This document shows positions 1 to 11,382 of a stretch of 64,000 nucleotides of DNA, piece after piece (position 1 is the stretch's first letter; each line of letters starts with the position of its first letter). The position numbers and the translations under genes were made by a program. This stretch comes from Ostrinia nubilalis. Taxonomy: Eukaryota > Arthropoda > Insecta > Lepidoptera > Crambidae. The stretch covers positions 10,622,501 to 10,686,500 of the forward strand of contig NC_087118.1 of the NCBI RefSeq assembly GCF_963855985.1, given 5' to 3'. The notes beneath the pieces are model-generated. The model ran no database searches. It was not told the DNA's origin and was given only the letters and a program-made list of their open reading frames with translations.

Positions 1-202
1 ATGTAGGTATAATTCAAATAGCAAGATGCTGCGTGACCCACATAGCTACTTTATGTACCAACTAAGACGACACCTATGTATGATAAAGGTAAAACAGGCT
101 GGCATATTAGATGGTGCCAGGGAATGCCAGACAAGTTGGTAACAAATATTAAGATTTAAGGTACAATTCCAAGACGGGCCTCAGACCGCAAACTGCAACC
201 GC
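1..202. other. Unannotated AT-rich flank
   Basis: No gene, RNA or repeat boundary is supported here. The only structure is a short direct repeat, 'CCGCAAACTGCAA', around positions 187-211, just left of the palindrome arm that holds the first transposon. Confidence 0.5.
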
Positions 203-230
203 AAACTGCAAAACTCTATGAAATCGGCAG
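203..230 (+). repeat. Left arm of an outer palindrome around the pogo-like element
   Basis: The 28 bases at 203-230 are the reverse complement of 1566-1593 with one mismatch. Both arms lie outside the TA duplications of the element at 256-1561. The arms therefore belong to an older palindromic repeat into whose loop the pogo-like element jumped, or to an outer layer of the same element's ends. Confidence 0.75.
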
Positions 231-255
231 CGCGGCATTGCAGCTGCGGCGTGTA

Positions 256-1561
256 GGGGAGACCGAGGGCATTTGAAACAATTTTGACAATTTGTTTCAT
301 ACACAAAACGCTGTAGGCAGTATTCATATGATATTAGTACCAATCGATAGGTAATTCTATACACTTGAGAATAATTAACATAGAGAAATTGTAAACGATA
401 AATATTGCGGTGAAAAATCGACTTCTCCGTAACAAGTCAATTTGTTTCAACTCCCCTCACACCGAGGTAAGATGAAACAGGGGTCGAGGAGAGTTAAAAC
501 ATATATTTTTAAGAAGTATTGAGGGATATTTTAATGAAAGTGAAGATATCATATAAAGGTTTTTATTGAAATAAAACTTTTCAAGTAAGAAAACAACTTT
601 TTTATCAACATTTTTTACTGATATAATTTTCAGTTAAGTAGGTAACAACAAGCTTACGAATAATCAACTCCTAAAGTAGTTTAAAGTACCTATCACAACG
701 ACCTATGTGTAACTTTAATCGAAATAACAATAAACAAAATGTTTTATATTCCTTTATGATAATATAATTATATTCTAAGTCTTTAACATAAAATATCAGT
801 CGTTTCTTAACTATTACAATCAGTCTTGATTAATCCGTATTTCTTTGAATATTTAAGTTACAATACAACTATCTCACAAATTACTAAAATCAAAATAATT
901 ATGGAAATAAAAATATCAGTCTGACAAGCAGTTGTGGCAAACATAAGAAAATTCCTCACCAGTGCAAGATTCATGAGCCCAGTTTTTGCACTCCAGACAT
1001 TGCACCCACTTTTCTTTGGCTCTGCTATTAGAATATGGCTCAAAACAACAAAGACATAAAGTTTCCTCTTCTTCTTCACTGTCTTCATTTTTTCTTTGTT
1101 TCTTTATAACCAAATTTGCCCAAATTAAACCAACAAAAAAAAATATTGAAAACTAGGAGAGTTGAAACACCCTGTTTCAAATCTCCTCAGTAAGAAAAAA
1201 CCTCCCATTTTTTATTAAATCTATGATCAAGAAGCAACTACACAGAAACCAATGATACTAAATATATATAACAAATCTTTAGTTAATGAGCTTTCGAAAC
1301 ATTAACTTAAACCAAAATACAAAACATATAACAAAATAAAGGCATCGAAAAAATTCATTGAAAACTTACTTTTCACGATTTTTGTCACATGGCACACTAA
1401 ACTCCACAACCGCGGGACTTACACGATGGACACGAACTGACATGGCCGCGGGAGGCGGGAAGTAGGTGTAAAGGGACGTTGCCAGCTCGCTAACGGTTTT
1501 GAGTACAGAGAAATCTGTACTGTTTCAAATCACCTTTGTTTCAAATGCCCTCGGTCTCCCC
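256..1561 (-). mobile_element. Pogo-like (Tc1/mariner superfamily) non-autonomous DNA transposon
   Basis: Perfect 25-bp terminal inverted repeats occupy 256-280 and 1537-1561, beginning GGGGAGACCGAGGGCATTTG. They are flanked by TA at 254-255 and 1562-1563, the duplication expected of Tc1/mariner/pogo elements. Subterminal copies of 'GTTTCAA' next to 'CTCCTC' occur at about 440-500 and 1155-1190 and may be transposase sites. At 1,306 bp the element is too short for a full transposase; only a C-terminal PHD-finger remnant remains at 916-1113 on the minus strand. It is a deletion derivative. Superfamily placement rests on the TA duplication plus the PHD tail, which I recall from insect pogo/DDE_1 transposases. 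Confidence 0.85.
916..1113 (-). pseudogene. PHD-finger C-terminal remnant of a pogo-like transposase
   Basis: This 65-codon frame starts with a basic and then acidic run (KKQRKNEDSEEEEE) and continues into a zinc-finger pattern: C-x-x-C at residues 20-23, C-x-x-C with an adjacent W at about 39-42, then W-A-H-E-S-C, and C-x-x-C at the C-terminus. The Cys4-His-Cys3 spacing fits a PHD finger. Such fingers sit at the C-terminus of some insect pogo/DDE_1 transposases (family knowledge), and the frame lies inside an element with matching ends. No DDE catalytic part is present, so it cannot transpose. A stray host-gene exon is an alternative, but the terminal repeats on both sides argue against it. 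Confidence 0.7.
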
Positions 1562-1565
1562 TATA

Positions 1566-1593
1566 CTGCAGATTTCATAGAGTTTTGCAGTTT
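1566..1593 (-). repeat. Right arm of the outer palindrome
   Basis: Reverse complement of 203-230 with one mismatch; see that entry. It begins three bases outside the right TA duplication of the pogo-like element. Confidence 0.75.
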
Positions 1594-1611
1594 GGAATAC
1601 TTGTACCCTTA

Positions 1612-1735
1612 GACTCCGCCTTTATCCGAAACTATCCGTAACTTTTGAATCAGTTTCGGTTACGGTTATGGATATTTTTTTATTTCGGATATCCGATAGT
1701 TTCGGTTATGGTTACGGATATCCATAACATCCCTG
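1612..1735 (+). repeat. Degenerate repeat of TATCCGTAAC-like words
   Basis: About 120 bases are made of overlapping variants of 'TATCCGAAAC', 'TATCCGTAAC', 'TTTCGGTTACGG' and 'GGATATCC' in both orientations. The block reads as a simple-sequence-like patch with internal dyads. No monomer length is regular enough to call a satellite. Confidence 0.55.
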
Positions 1736-2857
1736 CTTGGTAAGATGGCCCTCTCCGTCCCGCTCATACCTTTTAAAATGGCTTCTCCACCTCACTTAAG
1801 CCAGAAACTTGAATTTTGGGCACATTAGAATAATAATTTTTAACCAAGGTAGATAAAGTTAAAAACGGGATTATTTCCAAAAAAACAAAAATTGTCGACA
1901 ATTACAGCAAGAATTTACCAAGTGTTATACCATTTTGGAATCCTTACTAAATGCACCAAATTATGACGTCACTTGCCACACTCGCGTAGTACAATTTTTT
2001 TTCAGTATCTACAGTCAGTTTAAACTAGGCAAAATATTTATTTTGATTTTTTTTTTTGTGAATAATGTATTTTTTTCATCCAAGCTGGAGCAGCTGGTTT
2101 TGTTATTTTGATAACAATTTAGAGAAGCATTATTCAGGGTTACATAACAAAAAAAAAATTTGGAAAAAGTGAAGATTTGTGGCAACACGAGTGTCAACGC
2201 ACAAAACTCCGCCCCCCACTGAAGGGCGCCCGAGCATCGTTCGGCGTATTCATACATTCGCCGTTCTCCTCTCACTCGCCGTCAGACACCGCGCCGCACG
2301 CACGTACCGCGCTCCTAATTAAGGCGATTACATGGCCGAACGACCTTGAGCATTAGAGCAAGACAACGCGCCTCCCGCCGTGCGCCCGCGCTTCTGCCCG
2401 ATACCAAAGTGCGCTCAAAATACAGATGCGAAGCGTTGCCAATTCTAACATAACTGCCTACGGGAATGTTGACTGGATTTTAATTTACGCAGATCGAAAA
2501 AAATTGCGATGCTTATTTTGTGTTTCAAAACAGAATTTTAAAAAAGAAAATAAATCATATACAGAATAATAATAATTATCGTCAGCATATTTTCAATCTG
2601 AAACAAAATTTAAATAAATTATTATATTTCAATTAAACATCATTATACTTCAATTAGTACCATAACTATGAAAAATAAACAGTTATTTCCTCCTGTAAAG
2701 TTTGCAAAAAGGGACATACCTAAGTAAGCAGTTTGAAAGTTAGGCTGACGATATTCGTGTGTCTAAGTGAGCTTCTAAACAGTTTTTAAGTATGTGTACG
2801 ATTACCTACCTAAATGTAAATGTCTAGATGTCTGTCTGTGCACGTATTCAAAATATT
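1736..2857. other. No gene; GC-rich patch at about 2185-2415
   Basis: Nothing coding is supported. Positions 2185-2415 are clearly richer in G+C and CpG than their surroundings ('CCGCGCCGCACGCACGTACC' lies inside). Similar GC patches occur at 4375-4500, 17100-17190, 29200-29420 and 38983-39120. They could be CpG-containing regulatory remnants or parts of uncharacterised repeats; the sequence alone does not decide. Confidence 0.4.
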
Positions 2858-2931
2858 AAAAGTGCTTTTTTAAAGCCTATTTACAGAAATAAATGAGTTT
2901 TAATGAGTTTTTAATGAGTTTTTTTTAATTG
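2858..2931 (+). mobile_element. 3'-end fragment of a CR1-like LINE
   Basis: This stretch matches the 3' tail of the LINE at about 23805-23870: 'AAGTGCTTTTTTAAAGCC', then 'TTTACAGAAATAAATGAG', then tandem 'TTTTAATGAG'. Only the terminal 70 or so bases are present, as expected of a severely 5'-truncated target-primed insertion. Confidence 0.75.
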
Positions 2932-4240
2932 GTCAAATATCGGTCAACATTGAATAAAATATTTTTGATCATCGAATACAATTTAAGACTACTTTCTCCG
3001 TTATTATTTTTTGGTAAAATCGAGGAATTTTTTTGATACGGGACTATTCCCACCTCTCGTTCCCACCACTGCAACTCCTGTGTAGCCAGGATCTACAGCT
3101 TGACCGCCACAAAAACCCAACCAATGAAGGTCAAGTTTGTCCCGGGGGAAAGTTAAACTGTCATTGGACCCGCAACGAAATTAATCAGAAGAACATAGGA
3201 GGAGTTCGAAATTAAGGTTCGACTTCCCTCCATTGCAAAGCGGATGACAGGTGACAAACAAAGATTTAAAAACTTTAAGAGCGTTGTAGCAAAAAGTTGG
3301 CGTTCGAATTTTAGGTTTTTATTGCTTGACGTCGCGTAGTGAGTGCGCAAACTGCATTTATCTGTACAATTTCAACGCTGCGTCGACTAAACGATCTTAA
3401 TCCGTAGTTGTATCGTACCTAAGACAGTACATCATACATAATAATAAAGAAATAATGTATAATTTACCTATTTGATTTTTTCTCAGATCAGACTTTTAGA
3501 AAAATCAAGTTACGTAAGTAATGTATTTTTTACACTAGTAAATCCCGCGACAAGTTTTTAATCTTTAAATTGAGTAAAGTAATATGTTGATGGGTTTGAA
3601 AGAATTTATGTTTTATTTTATTCTTTTTACAGCATCAAAAGCTTGTTTATGAAAAATATTTACTATTTAAATTTTACTTTTGACTTTTCAGTTTTTATGA
3701 TGCGGGATGGAAAAATTAAAATGTATTCTGATTTTGTGACGTTTCCGCACATAAATATGGATAGGTTAAATAAATAGAATGAAATGTATGAAAACGAGCG
3801 TGCCATTTTTTAAACGTTATCTATAATATCTGTGTCCATCAAAGAGCTCGTAACTAAACATCGTAAGCGCCATTCAAATTATTATCTAAAAGTTAATAAT
3901 AAATATTTAGTTTTTGTAAATCTAAACAAGTCAGGAAATCAAAGAGGTAAATACTGATTTCATTGTGATTTTATAGAATTTATTATTATAAACCACGGTC
4001 GTATAATGCTAAAAAATTAGAGGTAACTTTAAGATTTTTATCCATAGAACAAAATTTATCTAATCGTGTTTTTAAACAGTTATCCCATTAGGTACACATG
4101 CGTTCTGCAATACAAACCCATCAAAAACAATACTTGTCAAAAAACCAAGTCTCACTACTCAGTTGTTCTACGGTAAAAAGTTGTGAGATCCATGTAATAC
4201 CAAGTCCAGTCCAGGAAATCATTAACGTTTTACATAAATA
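2932..4240. other. AT-rich DNA without recognisable features
   Basis: No open frame has codon structure or recognisable motifs, and no terminal repeats were found. The short frames at 3033-3350 overlap on both strands and look random. Confidence 0.5.
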
Positions 4241-4698
4241 CACCACTAAATTTTTATCACCGAAAAAATTTTAACAGGTTATGTAGAAACGTGTGGAATA
4301 TTGAAAGCAAAAGAAAAAGAAATGGTTTTCATGAAGTTAATTTTTTTATTAAATTTTCGTTAGTCCGTATTTTACGCGTCACAGCTGGGTCACTCCGCTG
4401 CTCGCTAGAGTAGTAGTACACGCTCGCACGTTGCATCGATCTGTCTGTCTCGCTCACGCCTCGACCACGCTTTCAGTGTTATTATTACATACTTAGCTAA
4501 CTTAGACCATTTTTAGTTTTAATAAGTGTTACATTATCGTACTTACTTAGTGCTAGCGACGCGTGTTTCAATAAATTACCAATTTTAGGAGGATATTTTG
4601 AGTCACTTTATTTTACTCTTTTTTTTGCACAAATGGGATCAGTATCAATAACTCATTACCCAGAATTATTTTTTTTCGGTGATTAAAATTTAGTGGTG
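4241..4698. mobile_element. MITE with TA duplication
   Basis: Inverted ends of about 29 bp start 'CACCACTAAATTTTTATCAC' at 4241 and read in reverse complement up to 4698 with one or two mismatches. TA flanks both sides (4239-4240, 4699-4700). The 458-bp interior has no coding capacity and includes a GC-rich patch at about 4375-4500. A non-autonomous Tc1/mariner-type element is the simplest reading. Confidence 0.75.
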
Positions 4699-4949
4699 TA
4701 TATTGACTTGGCCATCGCATGAAAACACGTGTAAATTAAATTATTTAGTGCGAAATGAAACGAAATTTTGCATGCCTGTGTAGACATGCAAAATTTCAGC
4801 TCAATGGGAAAACGGGAAGTAAGTAAATTTTAAGTTGCAAGATTTTACAACTCCAGTTGTCAAAGAAAATACAAGCTTGTAGATAGCTTTACAAAGGAAA
4901 GACAGATTTATGAAGAAAATAAAAAGTACTGTCTACGATACATTTGTTA

Positions 4950-5069
4950 GGCCGTGTTGCACCGTCTTACTTTAACATTGACATCAAAATTTTGGATGTC
5001 AAAAATCTGTCTAACATAAAACACCGGTTATTGTCAGTTAGGGTCAAAGTTAGGTGGTGCATCTCAGCC
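4950..5069. mobile_element. PIF/Harbinger-type MITE
   Basis: A 120-bp element whose ends, GGCCGTGTTGCACC and (reverse strand) AGGCTGAGATGCACC, are imperfect inverted repeats of about 25 bp. TTA flanks both sides (4947-4949, 5070-5072), the duplication typical of PIF/Harbinger. Short elements with 'TGCACC' termini are, from memory, very abundant in Lepidoptera. Confidence 0.65.
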
Positions 5070-5227
5070 TTAGTGTATTTTAATTAAATTTAATACAAAT
5101 AAGGATGACGAAAATAATCGATAAGTGATCTCACTCGAATATTTCTTATAGTAGGTATACAAGATGTCGAACAAATCGTTACTTACTGAAAAAGTGCTTC
5201 ATGAGACCTAGCAAACGGCATCAATAA

Positions 5228-6526
5228 CACTGCACAACAGCATTTCTGATGATTGGGTTATGTTACATGATATTAGTCCAATTTTTAATGAGGATTTCAA
5301 ATCTGTGATTGAAATATCTGTATCAGCTCTGGTTAAAAAATATGACACTTGGGTCTTTTTGTAAAAAAACACTCTTTTTTTAGAGATGATCCTATTTTAT
5401 GAAGTTGTTAAGTTGAAAAAACTTTCTTTTATTTGACTTCCTTGCTGATGCTGAAGGCAGACAGCTCTTCTGAATGCTTCAACAGCAGTCAGCCATCATG
5501 TGTGCATTCCAGTGGCCCTGATAGCGTCCCTCTATCGTACGAAGGCCCTGGTGGATTTGCTCGCCATGTTCTTCACTTAGATCCTTAAGAGTTGTGATAA
5601 AATTGTTCAGATGATTGCGAAGAGAGTGTAATTCGATGTTTATATTACATCCAACCAAAAAAACATGTTTGTAAGTGAATCATACGTTGTTCGATGTGTA
5701 AGAATAGTAGGATTTTTCGGATTTTCTAAAAAAAAATTAAAATGCCAAAATAACTCATTCCATGTCTTTTCGGAAGACTTGAAGATCCTAAATCTCTAAA
5801 ACGATCGTTTAAACCATCTTGGCTACATGGTTTTGAAAAATTCGGGTCACATTCAAAGTCTCTACCACACTGACAGTTTCCGCCTCAAAATCCTCATGTG
5901 AAGTATCAACATGAGGTTCAGGTGACTTCTTAGGGTTGAAAAGACGTCTACATGCCAAACGTATGCAAGGAATTACTATTTAGTTCAATATTTTTTGGTT
6001 AATACCATTTTTGTTCAAAAATAAAAATAACAGTCGTCGCGATGGTTCAAGGGTTCCTTTCAGATCATAGCGGTTTCGTACCTAAATCTACACATATTAT
6101 TATTTGTTTATAAACGTAAAAACTCAACGCATCTTTTCCACGCCTTTTGCGGAATTCAAGGCTTATCTTTCATTTCCACTGGGTCCCCAAACAAATTTTT
6201 TTAAGCCAATTTTACGAACTTTGTCACATTTAAACGGATTATTTAAACATATCCTCTCCGCAAATGAAACAAAATTGATTTAGATAATTCACACAAACAC
6301 TTCTTAATGCTACCATATTAAATTATAGAAAGAAAACATAGTATTTTTTTAACTATCGGCGAATTAAGACTGAAATTTAGCAATTTTTGAGTGAAAGCTA
6401 TAACACGTAAACAAGAGCTGCTACGAAAAAATGGACGGCAGATTCAGAATCACCGACGTCAAATTAGTAAACATCATGTAATGAAAGTCAATCATCAGCC
6501 AAAAGTTGCAATTTTGTTGTGCAGTG
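5228..6526 (-). mobile_element. CACTG-terminus transposon, copy 1
   Basis: A 12-bp inverted terminus, CACTGCACAACA, occupies 5228-5239 and 6515-6526, with TAA on both sides (5225-5227, 6527-6529). The 1,299-bp body is a close inverted copy of 60620-61920, which has the same ends and a TTA duplication. CACTR ends with 3-bp duplications are typical of the CACTA/EnSpm group; a TTA/TAA duplication alone would also fit PIF/Harbinger. Assignment is open. It carries a decayed reading frame on the minus strand (about 5390-5665). Confidence 0.85.
5390..5665 (-). pseudogene. Decayed ORF of the CACTG element, copy 1
   Basis: On the minus strand this segment translates to the same conserved stretch as 61488-61745: GCNINIELHSLRNH, then a run ending SEEHGEQIHQ, then a segment with QGHWN. 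From memory, a widespread uncharacterised protein family of arthropod genomes carries a similar His/Glu-rich stretch (H-L followed by S-D/E-E-H-G-E and H-Q). Function is unknown to me. Frames are broken on both sides, so only the core is readable. Confidence 0.5.
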
Positions 6527-6529
6527 TAA

Positions 6530-8254
6530 TATGTTTAAGAACGAACTGAATCTATTCAAAAAACCTATATTTCCAGCTTTCATACATTTAATACAGTTAC
6601 AAACAAACACGAAATCAATGGTTTCTGAGAATTCTGAGTGCCTTAATGCCGTCCCCTTTATCTGTTTATTTAGTATTTATTAATTAGTATCCCTTGATGA
6701 TATTGTAGCAAGTTAAACCTAAAATCATGTTTTCCGTAAATAATTTAAATAAGAATGCAATTTACGAGTTTGTTGTTTGATTATTATATTACTCAATTAA
6801 AAATTTAAAAAATTAACACTTCTAATATGGTAGGTAGGTATGGCTGGCGGCATACATTTAGTATGAAATTCGGAAAAATTGAATTTTCGCATAGATCCAG
6901 TTTATTCTTTGACCTATTTATTGGTATTGTTTTAAAGAGCTCATGAAGCACTTACAGGAACAGTAAACAGTTTCTCGATATCTTGTATAATTAAAAATCA
7001 AGTGAAATCACTTATAGTTTCCACCCTGTACCTATACTTTTAAAAATAAACTCATTTTATACGTTCACTTGTATAAGTATCTACAATACAAATACCTAAC
7101 CAACTTAGTTGACGTTTTATAAAACTATTTGTCTAAGTGTCATCGAGCGACCGCTGGTGGATTTGCCATTTACCTGACCTACCCCTTTATTACTAAACGT
7201 TAAATATCAGATGAATAGTTACGCACCAATTTCTTTCATTCAGTCGTCAGTAATTGAACTTTCGGAAAAACATGACGAAGCGTTGTGTGACCATACAGAC
7301 GCTATTCAACTTTTATTAGTAAGGAAGAGTATATTTTATGTTGGTAGAAACAATAGCATAGACTAATGTTTTGACACCCTGTTAAAATTTTTATTAGTCA
7401 TTTATTTTTTCCTGACCAAACAGATACCATAATAATATCTTTTATCTATTCTACCCATATTCTGTAAGTAAAATAATAAAAAGTTTGAAAAGAAAGAAAT
7501 TACAAGTCCGATTTACCTAAACAAATAAATTAAAAATACTTGCGGATCAAAAGTACTCAATCATACTACAATTTACGAAAAAATCACGCGTGACGCATTT
7601 ACGTCAGTGGGCAGTCAACTGACATAGACCCGGCGTCTACGAGTGCCAAAGCACGACTGATTTATGCCATTTGATGCACCCGATTTTATAGTATTTTCAA
7701 ATTAATTTTTCATTTGAAGATTGAAGATAGATATTTTTTCTTTTTCACACAATAATAGTACTATGTTTCTTCTTAAGTATAAAGTAGTTTATGTTGCCAA
7801 ATGACTTTTAGATTATGAGATGTGACCTGTTTTCTTGCAGTAATTTTCTCGAATTTTGACTATCTTAGACATGATAAAAATGCATTTTAATGAATTAAAC
7901 ATCAAAATTTTCTCAATACACTTTCTTCTTCAGGGTATGCTTATTCTAATGAATACATTCTATCTTCTTACTTAGAAATAATTTTGTTGTAATATTAGTT
8001 CAAAGTTGTGCCTTCGCGAGTTACCTGGAAATCGGGCTTTCGAAATTCGCTGTTTTCGTAGGCAAAAATCCAATTTGAACGAGATTTTGTCAATAGACAT
8101 TCCGTAAAAATGTATGATAATTACGATGATATAAGTCAAAAGAAGCTATAACAATAAATTATATGACTAAAATCATTTCGAAATCTGCCAAATTCTCGAT
8201 TTCTGCATGAAAAATGTGACAACGCTCTTAAGAAAAGATTATGCACCACGGACA
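6530..8254. other. AT-rich DNA, nothing recognised
   Basis: About 1.7 kb without coding signal, terminal repeats or tandem repeats that I can support. The R1-type LINE's 3' end lies just to the right. Confidence 0.5.
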
Positions 8255-8279
8255 ATAAATTAAATTAAGGGGGCCTATC

Positions 8280-11200
8280 TTATGAGCAATTAGCAACTAC
8301 CTGCCAATAATATTTTTCACAAAATCGCTTAAAAGCACGGAAATTTTTCCTTGTCGCGACAAGATCGGTGTAATAAATTGCGGAAACAGATGTATGTTGT
8401 ATTGAATTAAGCATTATATCACGTTCATGTTTCCAAAGATCACATTCCCACAAGATATGATGGGCAGACTGCTCATGACTGACATCATCAGTGGAACACT
8501 CGCAAAAAGGAGACGGAACTAGTTTGAATTCGTGAAGTTTATGTTTAAAGTTGCCATGTCCCGTGAGGAACTGCGACGAGCAATGGTCGATTTCTAACCA
8601 TCGCCTAGTTAGACGTTCGCGTACATTCGGGAAGAATTTATATAAGTGACGTCCTTTGACTGACGTATCCCATCTTTTTTGCCATTCATTAAGTAAATCT
8701 TCTTCAACGACTTCTCGGGAATCAAATAATCGACTTATTTTAGAACGATCGCGGCTATTTAAGAAATCGGAGGTTATATTTTCCCTTGATACGAAGTACA
8801 TAGCCGCACGCTTCTGTACCTCTAAGTCGACCGGCAGTACACCAGCCAGGACTGGCAGAGCCTCCGTGCTCACAGTTCTGTAAGCTTTGCAAAGAAAAAT
8901 CAATGCAAGGCGTTGACTTTGGAGTAGTTTCCGTCGAGCGGCTCCTATAGTAGCTCTGTCAGCCCAAACTGGTGCACCATAGCAAATGGAGCTTAAATAA
9001 GTGGCCGAATATATTACTCGGAGGATTTTAAACGTTAGACCCCACGTCGAGGTTGAAATGTGACTTAAGGCATACAAGTTCTTTTTAGCTTTTTCACCGA
9101 TCTGTTTAATGTGCTCGACAAAACTAAAGTTTTTCTCTAAAATTAGTCCGAGATAGCAAACAGATTCCCGTTTTTTAACAGTTATTTCATTGAATTTAAT
9201 GCGAGGCAAAACCTTAAGATTACCCTTTAATAGAAGCTGATAAGTTTTGTGAGGGGCAAACTGCAAACGATTCCTGTCTCCTCATTGAGATATTAAATTC
9301 AAGCATGTATCCGCTAGATTTTTAAGCTTTGATCTAGTGTCAGCCTCTATTAAAAGGAGACCGTCATCAGCGTACCCGGTTAACGAACAGCCTTCGGGTA
9401 ATGGTAATGCTAGAAAATCATCGAAACCCAAATTCCAAAGGTAGGGCCCTAGGACCGATCCTTGGGGACAGCCGCGCGTGAGCACCTTTGATTCAGCATG
9501 ATGGCCGAGTTTTAATTTAGTTGTACCGTTACAAAAGTACGAGTGCAGTAGTGAATATATATTACTATAGCATCCACGAACTTTCAGTTTTAAGAGCAGG
9601 ATCGGCCACCAAGCATTGTCGAAGGCACCTGAAATATCGAGGAATATTCCTACAACGTACTTTGCCACCGAGGACGTCACTTTTTGTCTGACAGATATTA
9701 CTGCATCTGCAGTAGACTTCCCGGCGGTGAAGCCAAACTGCTGCTCGTGAAAAATTGGACCACCCGGTAGCAAACGCGGCACTACTAATCGCTCTAACAG
9801 TTTACCTAGTGAGAAAGGGAAGTAATGTAATAGGTCGGTACGATTTAGGATCTTCGGGCGGTTTGTCACCTCCCTTTGGTATAATTTTAATAAATCCGCG
9901 ACGCCATATACTCGGAAACACGCCCTCCGAGATACAACGAGTGAAAACATTAAGAATATCCGTTCCGGCTGTTTTACACGCTGCTTTAATCATTTTATTT
10001 GATATTTTATCTTCGCCCGATGCTTTGTTTAAGGGTAAACTATTTACTATATCGTAAAACTCATCAAGGCTAGGAATAGAAGACACAGGCGACTCAGGCA
10101 GCACCGCAATAGCATTTCTGACGTCCCGATGATAATCGTTATCGTCAGACACACTATCGTCGGGTATAAGCGCGTTAAGAAGAGCACCTGTTGTTTCCTC
10201 TACACCCACCGTATGAGTGTTGTTAATTTTTATGTTAGAAATATAAGCAATATCTAATTTACGGTTATCTTTGAATTCATGATATATCGGAGACCACGGA
10301 CCCTCCCTTTCTAATCTCTCGACTGTTTTCCGCAGTAACACGCCTTTGGCTTTAGTTACAGCAGCTCGATAATGGGACCTGGCAACCCTCAAAGAACATA
10401 AAGCATTTTCATATGCATCCCCAGTAATATTTGCCTTTCGAAGTGTGTTAAGCTTACGGCGAGCCCGGCGAAACTTCTTCCTAATTTCTACCAGCGATTC
10501 ATTTCACCAATCACATCTACGTACACCTCTAGTTGGAGCGCGACCAATCGCAACATCTGCACAATACGTAAAAGTATCGGACATAATTTCTGCACTATCA
10601 GTCGCGCTCAGGTCGGCACGAGTAAAATCTTTGGCATGAGACGCAAAAAGAGTACTGAAAAAAGCCCAGTCGGCCCCACGACATTTATATCTATAGTTGT
10701 TGTTGCACTCATGAACTGTGTCTTGTCGCGACATTGGTTTAAACTCGTACACTATCAAGCGATGATCACTACAAGACGCGTCGGGGAGGACACGCCACCT
10801 ATCCAACTGGACGTCTGCGCTAGAAAGCGTGACGTCAATATGAGACTCGCCCGTTGGGCTACTGTAGGTTGGTGGTGCATTAGGGGTGTTGTGAATAACT
10901 AAGTTCATTTCAGCTATGAAGTCTTCCACGGCTGAGCGACGCTCCACATCAGTCGAGCGGAGCTTGCCGTGCCAAAGTGGAGATGACGCGTTCGCGTCAA
11001 CTCCAATGATAACCCTACGCCCTGTTAGGGACTGTAATATAAAGCGTAGGTGGTGTAGATGAGGCCCAACCGGGTCAGAATATTGAAAGTAACAACTCAC
11101 GACAAATATGGAGAAGGATGGGGAGGATACTTCCGCAACAGCGCAATGCGACGAAGAAAGGTTGGCAATAGACGTTATTGTGAGTGTAGACGCGCGTGAC

Positions 11201-11382
11201 ACATAGATACCGGCGCGTGCACTGTTATTAATTTGAATAGTTTTGCAGCGCACGCCGACACACTGATATTGTTCTTGTACTAACACGAGATCTAAGTTGT
11301 ATTCTACAATAAGTCTGTCCAACTCTAACGTAGCAATTTTATCGTTATGGAGGTTTAATTGGCCTATGGAGACTTTAGCCAT
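8280..11382 (-). pseudogene. R1-type ORF2: endonuclease, reverse transcriptase, C-terminal zinc motif
   Basis: Reading from 11382 down: an APE-type endonuclease (start MAKVSIGQLNLHN; motifs GVDANASSPLWHG, SHIDVTL, CSDHRLIVYE) to about 10504; then the RT linker and fingers (SYRPITLLP near 9830); then the palm (FGFTAGKSTADAV, FLDISGAFDNAWWP, GCPQGSVLGP, catalytic GYADDGLLL near 9370); then the C-terminal domain with CECSTDDVSHEQSAHHILWEC. Stops TGA at 10504-10506 (after CDW) and at 9282-9284 (after NLISQ) both fall where related elements have Trp, and a 1-base shift lies near 9820. Without these the frame would be nearly complete. Its neighbour ORF1 overlaps the start by a few bases, as usual for R1. 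Confidence 0.85.

Noticed and set aside
149..364. Short frames in the first kilobase and at 2015-3350, 14951-17179, 24759-24968, 36309-36491
   Set aside because: No domain, no codon structure and overlapping frames on both strands; length is expected by chance in this AT-rich DNA.
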